Positions 1-7,106 of a stretch of 64,000 nucleotides of DNA are shown here, one piece after another; the first letter of the stretch is position 1, and the number at the start of each line of letters is the position of its first letter. Source of the stretch: Streptomyces fumanus (GTDB lineage: Bacteria; Actinomycetota; Actinomycetes; Streptomycetales; Streptomycetaceae); contig NZ_BNBI01000009.1 of NCBI RefSeq assembly GCF_014655295.1, positions 359,215-423,214 on the forward strand. Reading direction: 5' to 3'. Made by a program: the position numbers and the translations under genes. The notes under the pieces are model-generated. The model did no database searches. It was given only the letters and a program-made list of their open reading frames with translations, and was not told the DNA's origin.

Positions 1-361
1 TCTTGGCGCCGTAGCGGCTGCGGGCCTGCTTGCGGTTCTTGACACCCTGGGTGTCGAGCGAGCCGCGGATGATCTTGTAGCGAACACCCGGCAGGTCCTT
101 CACACGGCCGCCGCGCACGAGCACGATGGAGTGCTCCTGCAGGTTGTGTCCCTCACCCGGAATGTAAGCGGTGACCTCGATCCCGCTGGTCAGACGCACA
201 CGCGCGACCTTACGCAGGGCCGAGTTCGGCTTCTTCGGGGTGGTCGTGAACACACGCGTGCAGACGCCGCGACGCTGAGGCGAGCCCTCGAGTGCCGGCG
301 TCTTGTTCTTCTCGACCTTGTCCTGCCGGCCCTTGCGGACCAGCTGCTGGATCGTAGGCAC
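1..361 (-). CDS. rpsL: 30S ribosomal protein S12, 3' end cut by window
   Basis: Ribosomal protein S12 of the 30S decoding centre. The minus strand reads from a GTG at 361 (starting VPTIQQLVRKGRQ) through the conserved TTPKKPNSALRKVARVRL and PGEGHNLQEHSIVLVRGGR segments to RYGAK at the window edge, so only about the last three codons are missing. A GGAG lies about 9 nt upstream of the GTG. The lysines in the KKPNS and decoding-loop segments, where streptomycin resistance usually arises, look wild type. In actinobacteria rpsL usually follows rpoBC closely; here about 19.4 kb separates it from rpoC. The 294 bp upstream (362-655) should hold its promoter, but I see no clear motif. Confidence 0.97.
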   Translation of the reverse strand, partial: MPTIQQLVRKGRQDKVEKNKTPALEGSPQRRGVCTRVFTTTPKKPNSALRKVARVRLTSGIEVTAYIPGEGHNLQEHSIVLVRGGRVKDLPGVRYKIIRGSLDTQGVKNRKQARSRYGAK

Positions 362-655
362 TACTTCTCCGGTTTCTGTGTGCCGAATGGTGAAGCTAAC
401 CTGGAACGTCGCCGACCCACGCGGTCGGGTGTGTCGAATCCGGCAGACTCCCGCCGCGAGGCGAAAAGGGCACGGATCACGGTGGCCGCGCTCGGCTCCC
501 GCACGGTTCAAGGCACGCACGAGCGCCAGGGCACACCCCAGGCACAAGGTCTGAGCGTACCTATCGCATTCGCTGTGGTCAAAACAACCAGGGGCGCCCC
601 GCATCGCCATGCGGCCGAGGTCAAGACCCCACACCGCGGACGGGCTCCGCACGGC

Positions 656-1279
656 TCATCCGGACGCGGCCAGCCCCGCCACGACCAGCAGCACCACGAA
701 GAGGGCCCACCCGGCGACCGACAGCCACCCCAGCACCAGCCCGGTCAGCGCCAGCCCGTCCCCGCGCTCCCCGCTGCGCCGGATCTCGGCCCGCGCCGAG
801 TGCCCCAGCACGACCGCCGGAATCCCGGTGATCCCGCCGGTGACCACGGTGAGCGCCCCGCACACCACGGCCCCCACCGCCTTGCCGTTGGTGACCGGCG
901 GCGGCGGCAGAAAGGCGGCCGGCACCCCCTGCCCGATCCCAGCCGGCCCCTGCGGCAGATCGGCGACCAGCACCGCCAGCTCTCCCACGGTCCGCGCCGC
1001 GTACGCCCGCGCGACCCGCTGGTCGAACTCCTCCTTCGCCAGCCGGCCCTCCCCGTATCCGGCCCGGAGCACGTCGACCGCCCGCTCCCGGTCGGCGTGC
1101 GAGGCGAGCATCGGCGTGACGGCGGGAGGTGGCCACGGCTGCGGGGTGCGCACCCCGGACTCGTGCCAGGCGTGCGGGTACGGGGAGTGCGGCGCATGGT
1201 CGCGCCGGTCCGGAAACGGCATGCCACCGGCTGACGGCTCGTCCTCGCCCCGCCCGGGCTGCCACGACGACTGCGACAC
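656..1279 (-). CDS. DUF1707 / DUF4190 membrane protein
   Basis: A 207-residue protein of unknown function. A proline-rich N-terminus (1-55) leads into a DUF1707 module (about 58-110; ADRERAVDVLRAGYGEGRL, then FDQRVARAYAARTVGEL). This short domain is abundant in Streptomyces and often precedes membrane segments. A DUF4190-type C-terminus follows, with two hydrophobic segments (about 135-160 and 180-205; GLALTGLVLGWLSVAGWAL). It probably sits in the cytoplasmic membrane with the DUF1707 part in the cytoplasm. It is transcribed towards rpsL and looks like resident chromosome rather than part of the tail locus. Confidence 0.8.
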   Translation of the reverse strand: MSQSSWQPGRGEDEPSAGGMPFPDRRDHAPHSPYPHAWHESGVRTPQPWPPPAVTPMLASHADRERAVDVLRAGYGEGRLAKEEFDQRVARAYAARTVGELAVLVADLPQGPAGIGQGVPAAFLPPPPVTNGKAVGAVVCGALTVVTGGITGIPAVVLGHSARAEIRRSGERGDGLALTGLVLGWLSVAGWALFVVLLVVAGLAASG

Positions 1280-1558
1280 GGGCTGCCTCCCGTCCCCGAC
1301 ACCTTCCCTCCATGATGCGGCACGAGGCGCGGGTCGACAGGGGCGTTCGAGAGACGTACCGGCCGGAAAACGCCGCTCGGTCCAGACCGGCCGTGCCGTC
1401 GACCGGTTGAGCGGCAGGGATGCGCGGAAAACCGCGGGAAAACCCAGGGGCGGGGGCGGGTCGGCGGGTCCGGGCGCGGTGTCGCGCTTCCACGCTACCG
1501 ATGCTTGCGGCGTACCGCGCCGTCACGACCGGTTGCGCCGGGGCCGGGGCGTCCCGCT

Positions 1559-2491
1559 CTACTCCTCGCCGGGCCGCCCCGGTCGGTGCTGACGGGCGAG
1601 GCGCGGGATCGTGGGGGTGCGGGAGCGGGGGTTCTTGGGGGTGAAGACCGGGGGTTCGCCGCTCCGCGTCCTGTCCTCGCCCCGCTCGGCGGTCTCCGGG
1701 CCGGCGGTCTCCGGGCCGGCGGTCTCCGGACCGGCGGTGTCGGGATGAGCAGCGCCCGGGCCGGCCGGGGAACCCGTTCCAGCGGTCCCCGGGCCGGACT
1801 CCGCCGGATCGTGCGGGACCGTTTCTTCGGGCTCGTCGGGCGCACGCCGCCCGGCGGAGGAGGCCACCTCGGCGTGGCGGACCGCGGTTCCGCCGGTGGC
1901 CCCGGCTTCGGCCGCATCCCCGGCTTCGGTCGTGGCCCCGGCTTCGGTCGCATCCTCGGCATCGGTCGTGGCCCCGGCTCGGGCCGCATCCCCGGCTTCG
2001 GCTGTGCCCCCAGGGCCAGGCGCGGCTCCGGAGGCGGGCCCGGTCCCGTGGACGTCCTGCGGGGCAGGCCGGTCGACGCGGGGCGCGCGCGGCGGGTCGG
2101 CGCGGCTGCCCTGGTCGTCCCGGCCCGGCGGCGTCCGCTCCCGGCGGCGGAACGGGATGACCGCCGCCTGTCCAGGCGTGCGGCCGCTGCCGGTGCCGTC
2201 GCCGAGGCCCCCGACCGCCGTGGCCAGTTCGATGAGGGAGCGGTACTGCGTGACGGCATCCCGCCAGCCCTGGCCGTACGCCTCGAACTCGGCCCGTTCG
2301 CGTTCTTCGCGGGCCACGATCTCCAGTTCGCCGGGTTCGTAGCGCTCCAGCAGTGCGCCCACCGCGGCGAGCAACCGGGCCAGGTCGCCGGGGCGCTGGT
2401 CCGTTCCGTCCTGAGGGTCCACCGCACGGGTGTTCCGGGTCGGGGCCCCTGAGCCCTTCGCCTGCCGGGAGCCTTTCTCGCCCTCGACCAT
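1559..2491 (-). CDS. hypothetical protein with low-complexity repeat tail
   Basis: I do not recognise a family. The 310-residue product has a helical, charged N-terminal part (about 35-115). This contains EERERAEFEAYGQGWRDAV (71-80 for the core) and an alanine/glycine-rich segment. The remaining ~190 residues are disordered, rich in P, G, E, A and T, with GPETA repeats and EAGAT/AEAGD-type repeats encoded by DNA tandem repeats. There is no signal peptide or membrane segment. The AYGQGWRDAV segment resembles short motifs in two small proteins of the tail locus (4924-5166 and 7811-8011), so this gene may belong to that system or be a resident relative. The length of the repetitive part could vary between strains. 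Confidence 0.6.
   Translation of the reverse strand: MVEGEKGSRQAKGSGAPTRNTRAVDPQDGTDQRPGDLARLLAAVGALLERYEPGELEIVAREERERAEFEAYGQGWRDAVTQYRSLIELATAVGGLGDGTGSGRTPGQAAVIPFRRRERTPPGRDDQGSRADPPRAPRVDRPAPQDVHGTGPASGAAPGPGGTAEAGDAARAGATTDAEDATEAGATTEAGDAAEAGATGGTAVRHAEVASSAGRRAPDEPEETVPHDPAESGPGTAGTGSPAGPGAAHPDTAGPETAGPETAGPETAERGEDRTRSGEPPVFTPKNPRSRTPTIPRLARQHRPGRPGEE
1688..1732. repeat. 3 x 15-bp tandem repeat inside CDS
   Basis: Three adjacent copies of GGCGGTCTCCGGGCC (the last with one change), in frame with the minus-strand gene and encoding GPETA three times. The unit is a multiple of three, so copy-number change would keep the reading frame. Confidence 0.9.
1898..2005. repeat. 6 x 18-bp alternating tandem repeat inside CDS
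   Basis: Six 18-bp units alternate between a GGCCCCGGCTTCGGYCGY form and an ATCCCCGGCTTCGGTCGT-like form, giving a 36-bp higher-order repeat. On the minus strand they encode the EAGAT/AEDAT-type acidic repeats of the 1559-2491 protein. Confidence 0.85.
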
Positions 2492-2660
2492 GCGCGGCTC
2501 TTTCTGACGTCCCCTTCGTTACCGCCGTACGCCGTCACCGGCATGGGCGCCCCGTCCCCCGCCCGAAGGCCGCCTCCGGGGACGGACTCGAACAGCTTAA
2601 CGGTCTCGCCTTTTCGCAGCCCAGAACGTGTCTGCGCCCGCCGCGAGAAGCGCGCGGCGT

Positions 2661-3110
2661 TCAGCCGCGACGGCTGCGGCGGGCGGGGAGGTCGCGATCG
2701 GCGGGAGCCGGGAGGAACTGTCCGGCGACGCGCAGGAACATCTCCCGCTGCTCGGCCGGGATACCGAGGGCCGTGGCGGCCTCCTCCAGGGTGAGCTGTT
2801 GCCGCTCACCGCCGGACCGGTCGAGGCGGTCCGGGGACGACGGCAGCGGCAGGTCCTCCTCGGTGAGCCGCCCGGAGCGGATCAGCATCTCCCGCAGGGG
2901 GATGCCGAGCACATGGGCCAGCCGCCGCATGGTCTCCAGATCGGGCATGCTCTGGCGCTGGAGAAGCCGGGTGATGGCGGCGCGGTGCACCCCCGCCTCG
3001 TCGGCCAGGCGCGACTTGCCGCCGCCGCGCGGACTGTCGATGTCGTAGCCCCGCCGCCGGATCACCTCTTCGATCCAGACCGTGAACGCTTCCAGTTCGC
3101 TGACTGTCAC
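2661..3110 (-). CDS. XRE-family helix-turn-helix regulator
   Basis: A 149-residue DNA-binding protein. The HTH spans about residues 31-76 (KSRLADEAGVHRAAITRLLQ, then PDLETMRRLAHVLGIPLREML), the usual Cro/cI-type layout. The C-terminal ~70 residues are charged and include a second helical LTLEEAATALGIP segment. It is transcribed divergently from the WhiB-like gene at 3378. The 267-bp spacer between them carries near-palindromic elements, one of which recurs upstream of the tail operon at 5358. By analogy with prophages it is the likely repressor of the tail locus. That role is inferred; the fold call is firm. Confidence 0.85.
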   Translation of the reverse strand: MTVSELEAFTVWIEEVIRRRGYDIDSPRGGGKSRLADEAGVHRAAITRLLQRQSMPDLETMRRLAHVLGIPLREMLIRSGRLTEEDLPLPSSPDRLDRSGGERQQLTLEEAATALGIPAEQREMFLRVAGQFLPAPADRDLPARRSRRG

Positions 3111-3377
3111 GGATGCTCGCCTCCCTCCAGAGCGGGCCCCAGGCTACCGCGCTTGCGCGCACGGAATAATAAATTTTACGCACGCAATGTGGAGATTTCG
3201 TCGGCAGGATGCTTCGACCACCCGCTCCGCCACCCTGCGCCCCACCCTCCGTGTTCGGCCGGAACCCCACCGTCAGAATTTTCGTTGCGAGCTCGCACGC
3301 AATCTGTCAGTGTGCCGTGCGGCGGCTGTCCCTCCTTCCTCCTTCGCCGCCCGCCACTCGCGTTCCTCGGAGTTCTC
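3111..3377. promoter_or_regulatory. divergent control region with repeated dyads
   Basis: This spacer between the XRE and WhiB-like genes is AT-richer than its surroundings around 3163-3178. It holds an inverted pair, TTGCGCGCACG (3153-3163) facing ACGCACGCAA (3178-3187), and a perfect 12-bp palindrome TGCGAGCTCGCA (3286-3297) inside GTTGCGAGCTCGCACG (3284-3299). The 10-mer CGCACGCAAT occurs at both 3179-3188 and 3294-3303. These are good candidates for repressor operators at divergent promoters. No convincing -35/-10 pair was identified. Confidence 0.6.
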
Positions 3378-3653
3378 ATGGACCTCGTTCATCTCACCGC
3401 CCTCGACCACACCTGGACCGAGGCGGCCGCCTGCGCCGGACTGCCGCCCGAGGCGGTCTTCGCCCGCCGCCCCGCCCAAGCCGCCCCGGCCCTCGCCGCC
3501 TGCGCCCGGTGCCCGGTCGTGCGGCGCTGCGAGGAGACGGTGGCCCCGGCCGACACCTGGTTCGACGGCGTGTGCGCGGGCCGGCTGTGGCACAACGGCC
3601 GCCCGGTCGCCCTGGACCGGGGCAGGGGGCGGCGCCGTACGGCGGCGGCCTGA
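3378..3653 (+). CDS. WhiB-like (Wbl) Fe-S transcription factor
   Basis: A 91-residue Wbl-type protein. It has the four-cysteine pattern for an iron-sulfur cluster: one Cys in AACAGLP (residue 19) and a CARCPVVRRC group (about 42-51). A WFDGVCAG turn resembling the family G[VI]WGG motif follows, then a basic RGRGRRR tail suited to DNA contact. The ATG at 3378 has a GGAG just upstream. Phage-encoded Wbl proteins are established (WhiB of mycobacteriophage TM4), so a Wbl protein next to an XRE repressor and tail genes fits a phage-derived switch. Redox or nitric oxide sensing is typical of the family but not shown here. Confidence 0.8.
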   Translation: MDLVHLTALDHTWTEAAACAGLPPEAVFARRPAQAAPALAACARCPVVRRCEETVAPADTWFDGVCAGRLWHNGRPVALDRGRGRRRTAAA

Positions 3654-3734
3654 AGCCCGGACACCCGGCTCCCGCCCGCCCACCACCCGATCACCGCGAA
3701 ACCCTCGCACCTCCCGCACGAGAAGGGCCACGCC

Positions 3735-4511
3735 ATGACTGAGCGAACGTCCGCGCGAACCGCCGCCGCCCCGCGCCCGACCTCCGTACCGCGTGCCGCG
3801 CATGCGCGAGCCGACGGCGGCGACGGCACCGGCCCGGCCCGGGACGCGGCCCTGTGGGCGACGGCCCTGCGGCGCCACTTCCCCGACCTGCTCGACGAGT
3901 TGGCCCCCTCGGCGGGGAGCCGTCCGAGGGCGCAGCCGCACGTCCCCGGCCCCGCCGAGCGGGCCGCCCGGGCCGCGCTGCTGCGCGAGGAACGCGAGGA
4001 GGCGCTGCGCAACGAGCAGGAGCACGGCCTCGCCGTCCCCGGCCACGCGGCCGCTCCCGTGCGGCTGCACGTGTCGGACGCGGTGCGTGACATCACCGAC
4101 GGCGTGACGGAACTGGAGGAGGCGCTGTACGACCGGCTCGGTCTGGGCCGCCCCCGCCGCGCCCCGGTCCCGGAACGCCTCGCCCGGATCGCCGGACTGC
4201 TCGGCCGAACAGCCGCCGACCCCGTGCTCGCCCGCCACGCGCGGGACGAACTGCGCCGCATGGCCCGCCGCTGCGCCCGCGCCCTGGGCGAGACCGAGAC
4301 CATGGTCCGGCTGCCCGGCCGCTGCCCGTGGTGCGACTCCGTCTCCCTGCGCGCCTTCCCGGACCGGGACGCGGTGCTGTGCGTCAACCCCGGCTGCCGG
4401 TGCGGGAGTACGGACTGCGACTGCGCCACCGACCCGGCCTTCCGCCATCTCTGGGAGCGGGACGCGTGGGACGCGCTGCCGGACGCGCGTCCGGCGGGTG
4501 AGGCCCGGTGA
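3735..4511 (+). CDS. hypothetical protein with C-terminal cysteine-rich zinc ribbon
   Basis: A 258-residue protein. The N-terminus is disordered, followed by a helical middle (about 80-190) and a cysteine-rich C-terminal module: CPWCDSV (about 198-204), then CVNPGCRCGSTDCDC. The spacing suggests a zinc ribbon or a double zinc knuckle. No enzyme motif is visible. It overlaps the following HTH gene by GTGA, so the two are translationally coupled and probably act together. Position beside the Wbl and XRE genes suggests a regulatory role, but this is inference. Confidence 0.7.
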   Translation: MTERTSARTAAAPRPTSVPRAAHARADGGDGTGPARDAALWATALRRHFPDLLDELAPSAGSRPRAQPHVPGPAERAARAALLREEREEALRNEQEHGLAVPGHAAAPVRLHVSDAVRDITDGVTELEEALYDRLGLGRPRRAPVPERLARIAGLLGRTAADPVLARHARDELRRMARRCARALGETETMVRLPGRCPWCDSVSLRAFPDRDAVLCVNPGCRCGSTDCDCATDPAFRHLWERDAWDALPDARPAGEAR

Positions 4512-4720
4512 ACACCTCCCCGTACGCCGCCGGTGCCACGCTGGTGACCGGCGTCCTCGCCGCCCAGGAGGCCGGGGTCGCGCCGGCGACGATCCGCAAG
4601 TGGGTGCAGCTCGGCCACCTCGCCCCGGCCGGCCGCCAGGGCCGTACCCACCTCTACCGCCTGGAGGACGTCTTCGCCGCCGAGCGCGCCACCCGGCGCC
4701 GCGCGACCGGCGCCGGCTGA
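4508..4720 (+). CDS. small MerR-like / excisionase-type HTH protein
   Basis: A 70-residue protein starting at a GTG that overlaps the upstream stop codon. It has one winged-helix-type HTH (about 14-60): VTGVLAAQEAGVAPATIRKWVQLGHLAPAG split by the turn, then GRTHLYRLEDVFAAE. This is typical of the MerR/excisionase superfamily of small DNA-binding proteins. It lacks an effector domain. With no integrase nearby, a regulatory role is more likely than excision. It ends the short regulatory operon, followed at 4745 by a strong hairpin. Confidence 0.75.
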   Translation: MNTSPYAAGATLVTGVLAAQEAGVAPATIRKWVQLGHLAPAGRQGRTHLYRLEDVFAAERATRRRATGAG

Positions 4721-4744
4721 GCACACCGGCCACGGCAGGACAGC

Positions 4745-4775
4745 GCCCCCGGTTCCGTCTTTCGGAACCGGGGGC
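4745..4775 (+). terminator. hairpin terminator of regulatory operon
   Basis: A perfect 13-bp stem, GCCCCCGGTTCCG (4745-4757) with CGGAACCGGGGGC (4763-4775), and a 5-nt loop. It lies 24 bp after the small HTH gene and is followed by a T/C-rich stretch. Confidence 0.85.
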
Positions 4776-4923
4776 TTCCTCGTGTTCGGACGACGGCGGG
4801 CGGCGTCGGGGACCGGTGCCGCGCGGACCGGAGCGGGCCTGCGGGTCATCGGCGCGCGACAGTCACTCGGCGTGACGTCTACGTGAGTCATGGCGGCCGT
4901 ACATCGGCCACCGAGGACATCGG

Positions 4924-5166
4924 TCAGCGCGGTTCCGCGGCTCTGGGGACCGACCGGGCCGCCACGGCCTCCTGCCAGCCCAGCGCGAACCCGCGCACTT
5001 CGGCGTCGTCGGCGATCCGCGCCCCGACCTCGCCCACGACGGCGGCCAGGGTGCGTCCGACCTCGCCGCTGTACCGACCGGCCTGCGCGGATTCCACCGC
5101 CACCGCGACGGCGGCGGCCGTCACGTCGGCGAGGCGCTCCCGCGGCCCCCCGGTCACCATGACCAC
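4924..5166 (-). CDS. small hypothetical protein with GFALGWQEAV motif
   Basis: An 80-residue, alanine-rich, predicted helical protein of unknown function, on the minus strand. It could start at GTG 5166 or at ATG 5160, and the GGTGAG just upstream fits the latter. Residues 59-68 (GFALGWQEAV) resemble AYAAGWSDAL of the 7811-8011 protein and AYGQGWRDAV of the 1559-2491 protein. It starts only about 58 bp from the SOS box and may be directly LexA-controlled. Codon use resembles its neighbours. Confidence 0.6.
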   Translation of the reverse strand: MVMVTGGPRERLADVTAAAVAVAVESAQAGRYSGEVGRTLAAVVGEVGARIADDAEVRGFALGWQEAVAARSVPRAAEPR

Positions 5167-5224
5167 TCACCGCCGGCAACCGGCCTCCGCCCGTTCATCG
5201 TCGTCAACGACCTCACCACCTTGT

Positions 5225-5240
5225 TCGAATATACGTTCGA
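5225..5240. promoter_or_regulatory. LexA (SOS) box
   Basis: TCGAATATACGTTCGA matches the mycobacterial/Streptomyces LexA box TCGAAC-N4-GTTCGA with a single change, and is embedded in the longer dyad TTCGAATATACGTTCGAA (5224-5241). TATATT/TATACG sequences that could serve as -10 elements lie within the box, so LexA binding would block polymerase. It stands between the small minus-strand gene (start 5160/5166) and the tail operon (first gene at 5582). Confidence 0.7.
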
Positions 5241-5357
5241 AGCGATCCCCAGGGTAACGCAGAGTCGATGCGAACGCCCCGCATATGACAGGCCGTTGCG
5301 ATCTTTCTCCACACCCGCGCCCGCGAAACCGATACGCGGACCCCACTCCCTTGTTTT

Positions 5358-5373
5358 GTTGCGCGCGCGCACG
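5358..5373. promoter_or_regulatory. candidate repressor operator upstream of tail operon
   Basis: GTTGCGCGCGCGCACG contains the 12-bp palindrome TGCGCGCGCGCA and matches GTTGCGAGCTCGCACG at 3284-3299 in 14 of 16 positions. It lies in the 415-bp intergenic stretch 5167-5581, which otherwise holds the SOS box and no supported gene. Confidence 0.5.
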
Positions 5374-5581
5374 ATCAGTGTCACAGTTGGTGCAGCGGCG
5401 GAGCTGTGCCCGCCAGTCGGGCAGCCATGCCGCCGCTCCCGCCGGGCCGGCGCGCCACGCGCCTCCCCCGCTCCCTCCGCGCGGCGCCCGCCCGGCGCCT
5501 TCCGGCCCGCAGTCCGCAGCCGGTGAGCCCATACCCCGTCCCGGCGCCCCGTGCGCCCCACCGTCCCGAGGTGAACCCGGC

Positions 5582-5998
5582 ATGACCACACCCGTCCCGC
5601 CCCCGAGCGCCTTCATCGAAGTCGAGAGGCTGGTCGTCGAGATCCTGGAGGACGACCCGGGCCTGGCCACCGCGCTCGTCGCGGTCGAGCCGCCCGCGGA
5701 CTTCGACGGCACCGCCGCCGCGGTGCTGGTCAACCGGCGCGGCGGCGCCTGGGTCGGCGAACTGCACGTCGACGAGCCGCTGATCGAGCTGGAGGTGTAC
5801 GGGCCGGACAAGGCCACCGCGCACACCCTGGCCAACGCGGGCCGGCGCGCGCTGCTGGCCGCGGCGGGCCGCACCGTCGGCACGAACGTCATCACCGACG
5901 TCGTCGAACAGGACGGCCCGCGCTGGATGCCCGACTACCTGTACGCCGCGGCCAACCGCTACGTGTGCGTGCTCAAGGTCGCGGTCGACGTCTACTGA
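5582..5998 (+). CDS. tail terminator / tail completion-like protein
   Basis: A 138-residue protein that opens the tail operon. Its alpha/beta layout (FIEVERLVVEILEDDPGLA, then AVLVNRRGGAW and ELEVYGPDKATAHTLANAGRRAL) and its position directly before the tail tube gene match siphophage tail terminator proteins. These cap the tube and, in phages, join it to the head. In a headless particle the cap would still be needed to finish the tail. Homology is judged from size, order and pattern only. The ATG at 5582 is preceded by GAGGTGAAC. Confidence 0.65.
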   Translation: MTTPVPPPSAFIEVERLVVEILEDDPGLATALVAVEPPADFDGTAAAVLVNRRGGAWVGELHVDEPLIELEVYGPDKATAHTLANAGRRALLAAAGRTVGTNVITDVVEQDGPRWMPDYLYAAANRYVCVLKVAVDVY

Positions 5999-6033
5999 CC
6001 CGCCCGCCCCCTCACCCGGGGGCCCCATCAGCC

Positions 6034-6063
6034 CGAAGGCCCCGTCATCCGACGGGGCCTTCG
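6034..6063 (+). terminator. hairpin between tail terminator and tail tube genes
   Basis: A perfect 13-bp stem, CGAAGGCCCCGTC (6034-6046) with GACGGGGCCTTCG (6051-6063), and a 4-nt loop. There is no T run. It lies 36 bp after the first tail gene and 65 bp before the tail tube gene. It may be a leaky terminator that sets gene ratios, or an RNA stability element. Confidence 0.65.
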
Positions 6064-6127
6064 TCGTGCCCGGACGCCGTCACACAGGCCCGGGCACCCC
6101 TTCCCACCCTTCACAAGGAGATTGAGC

Positions 6128-6733
6128 ATGGCAGGCACCAACACCTCCGAGATCCGTATCGCCGGCGCCGGACGCCTCTTCATCGCCGCCCCCGGGACGG
6201 CCATCCCGGAGACGTTCACCGACGCCGACACCGCCGGCGACTGGGGCACCGATTGGAAGGACCTCGGCTACACCTCCGGCGACGGCGTCACCTTCAGCAA
6301 GAAGGACAAGCTGGAGCCGGTCGACGTCTGGCAGGTCGTCAGCCCGGTGCACTTCGTCTACTCCGACCGGGACCTGACGCTGAAGTTCTCGCTGCTCCAG
6401 TTCAACGAGGAGACGCTGCCGTTCTTCATGGGCGGCGGCAGCATCGCCGGCGCGGGCGGCGCCACTTCCTCGGGCGTCTACAAGTACGACATCGCGGACC
6501 GTCCGTACGCCGACGCCCGCGCCCTCGGCCTGGAGTTCACCGACCGGTCGGGCAGCACGGCGGTGACGTACCGCTTCGGCATCCCGCGCGGCCAGGTCAC
6601 CGCGGCCGACGACATCAAGCTGGCCCGCAAGGCCCCGGCGCAGCTCGGTATCACCTTCACCGCGATGGCCGCGCCGGACGGTTCGCCGCTGGCCAGCTTC
6701 GTGATGAAGGACAGCGCGTACGCCGCGGCCTGA
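6128..6733 (+). CDS. major tail tube protein
   Basis: A 201-residue structural protein that would polymerise into the tail tube. Size, beta-rich pattern (GRLFIAAPGTAIPETF, then WKDLGYTSGDGVTFSKKDK) and position before the frameshifted chaperones match actinophage siphovirus major tail proteins. The ATG at 6128 has an AAGGAG 7 nt upstream (6115-6120), the strongest ribosome site in the operon, as expected for the most abundant subunit. There is no sheath gene beside it, so the tail is non-contractile. Codon use is strongly GC-biased like the host. Confidence 0.85.
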   Translation: MAGTNTSEIRIAGAGRLFIAAPGTAIPETFTDADTAGDWGTDWKDLGYTSGDGVTFSKKDKLEPVDVWQVVSPVHFVYSDRDLTLKFSLLQFNEETLPFFMGGGSIAGAGGATSSGVYKYDIADRPYADARALGLEFTDRSGSTAVTYRFGIPRGQVTAADDIKLARKAPAQLGITFTAMAAPDGSPLASFVMKDSAYAAA

Positions 6734-6815
6734 TCCACCGGCGGGCGGGGCGGCCGGCACCGCCCCGCCCGTCACCTCTCTCTTCACCTCCCACGCCACA
6801 CACGAAGGAGCCTCT

Positions 6816-7106
6816 GTGTCCCGTTTCGATGTCAACGCGGCCCGCGCCCAGCGCCTCGAAGCCCTCGGCCGCACCTGGTCGTTCGAGCTCGACGGCGAGA
6901 GCTTCACCCTGCCCACGGAACTGTCCCGCGCGACCGCGAAGGCACTGCGCAAGCTCGACGACAACGACGTGGACGGGCTGCTCCGCCTGCTCATGGGCGA
7001 GCAGCAGTTCGCCCGCTTCGAGCAGTACGAGGTCACCATGCAGGACATCGCCGCCATCCTGGAGGCTTACGGCAAGGAGACCGGGCTCGGCCTGGGGGAA
7101 GGCTGA
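6816..7106 (+). CDS. tail assembly chaperone, short (gpG-like) form
   Basis: A 96-residue protein starting at GTG 6816, read in the zero frame to a TGA at 7104-7106. It is mostly helical (ELSRATAKALRKLDDNDVDG, then YEVTMQDIAAILEAYGKETG), as in the G-type tail assembly chaperones that coat the tape measure before tube assembly. A downstream frame is entered by -1 slippage near the end of this gene to make the longer product. In known phages the short form is made in excess. Confidence 0.85.
   Translation: MSRFDVNAARAQRLEALGRTWSFELDGESFTLPTELSRATAKALRKLDDNDVDGLLRLLMGEQQFARFEQYEVTMQDIAAILEAYGKETGLGLGEG

Noticed and set aside
4508..4720. Excisionase of a mobile element
   Set aside because: Fold fits, but no integrase or attachment repeats are visible; the neighbours point to regulation.
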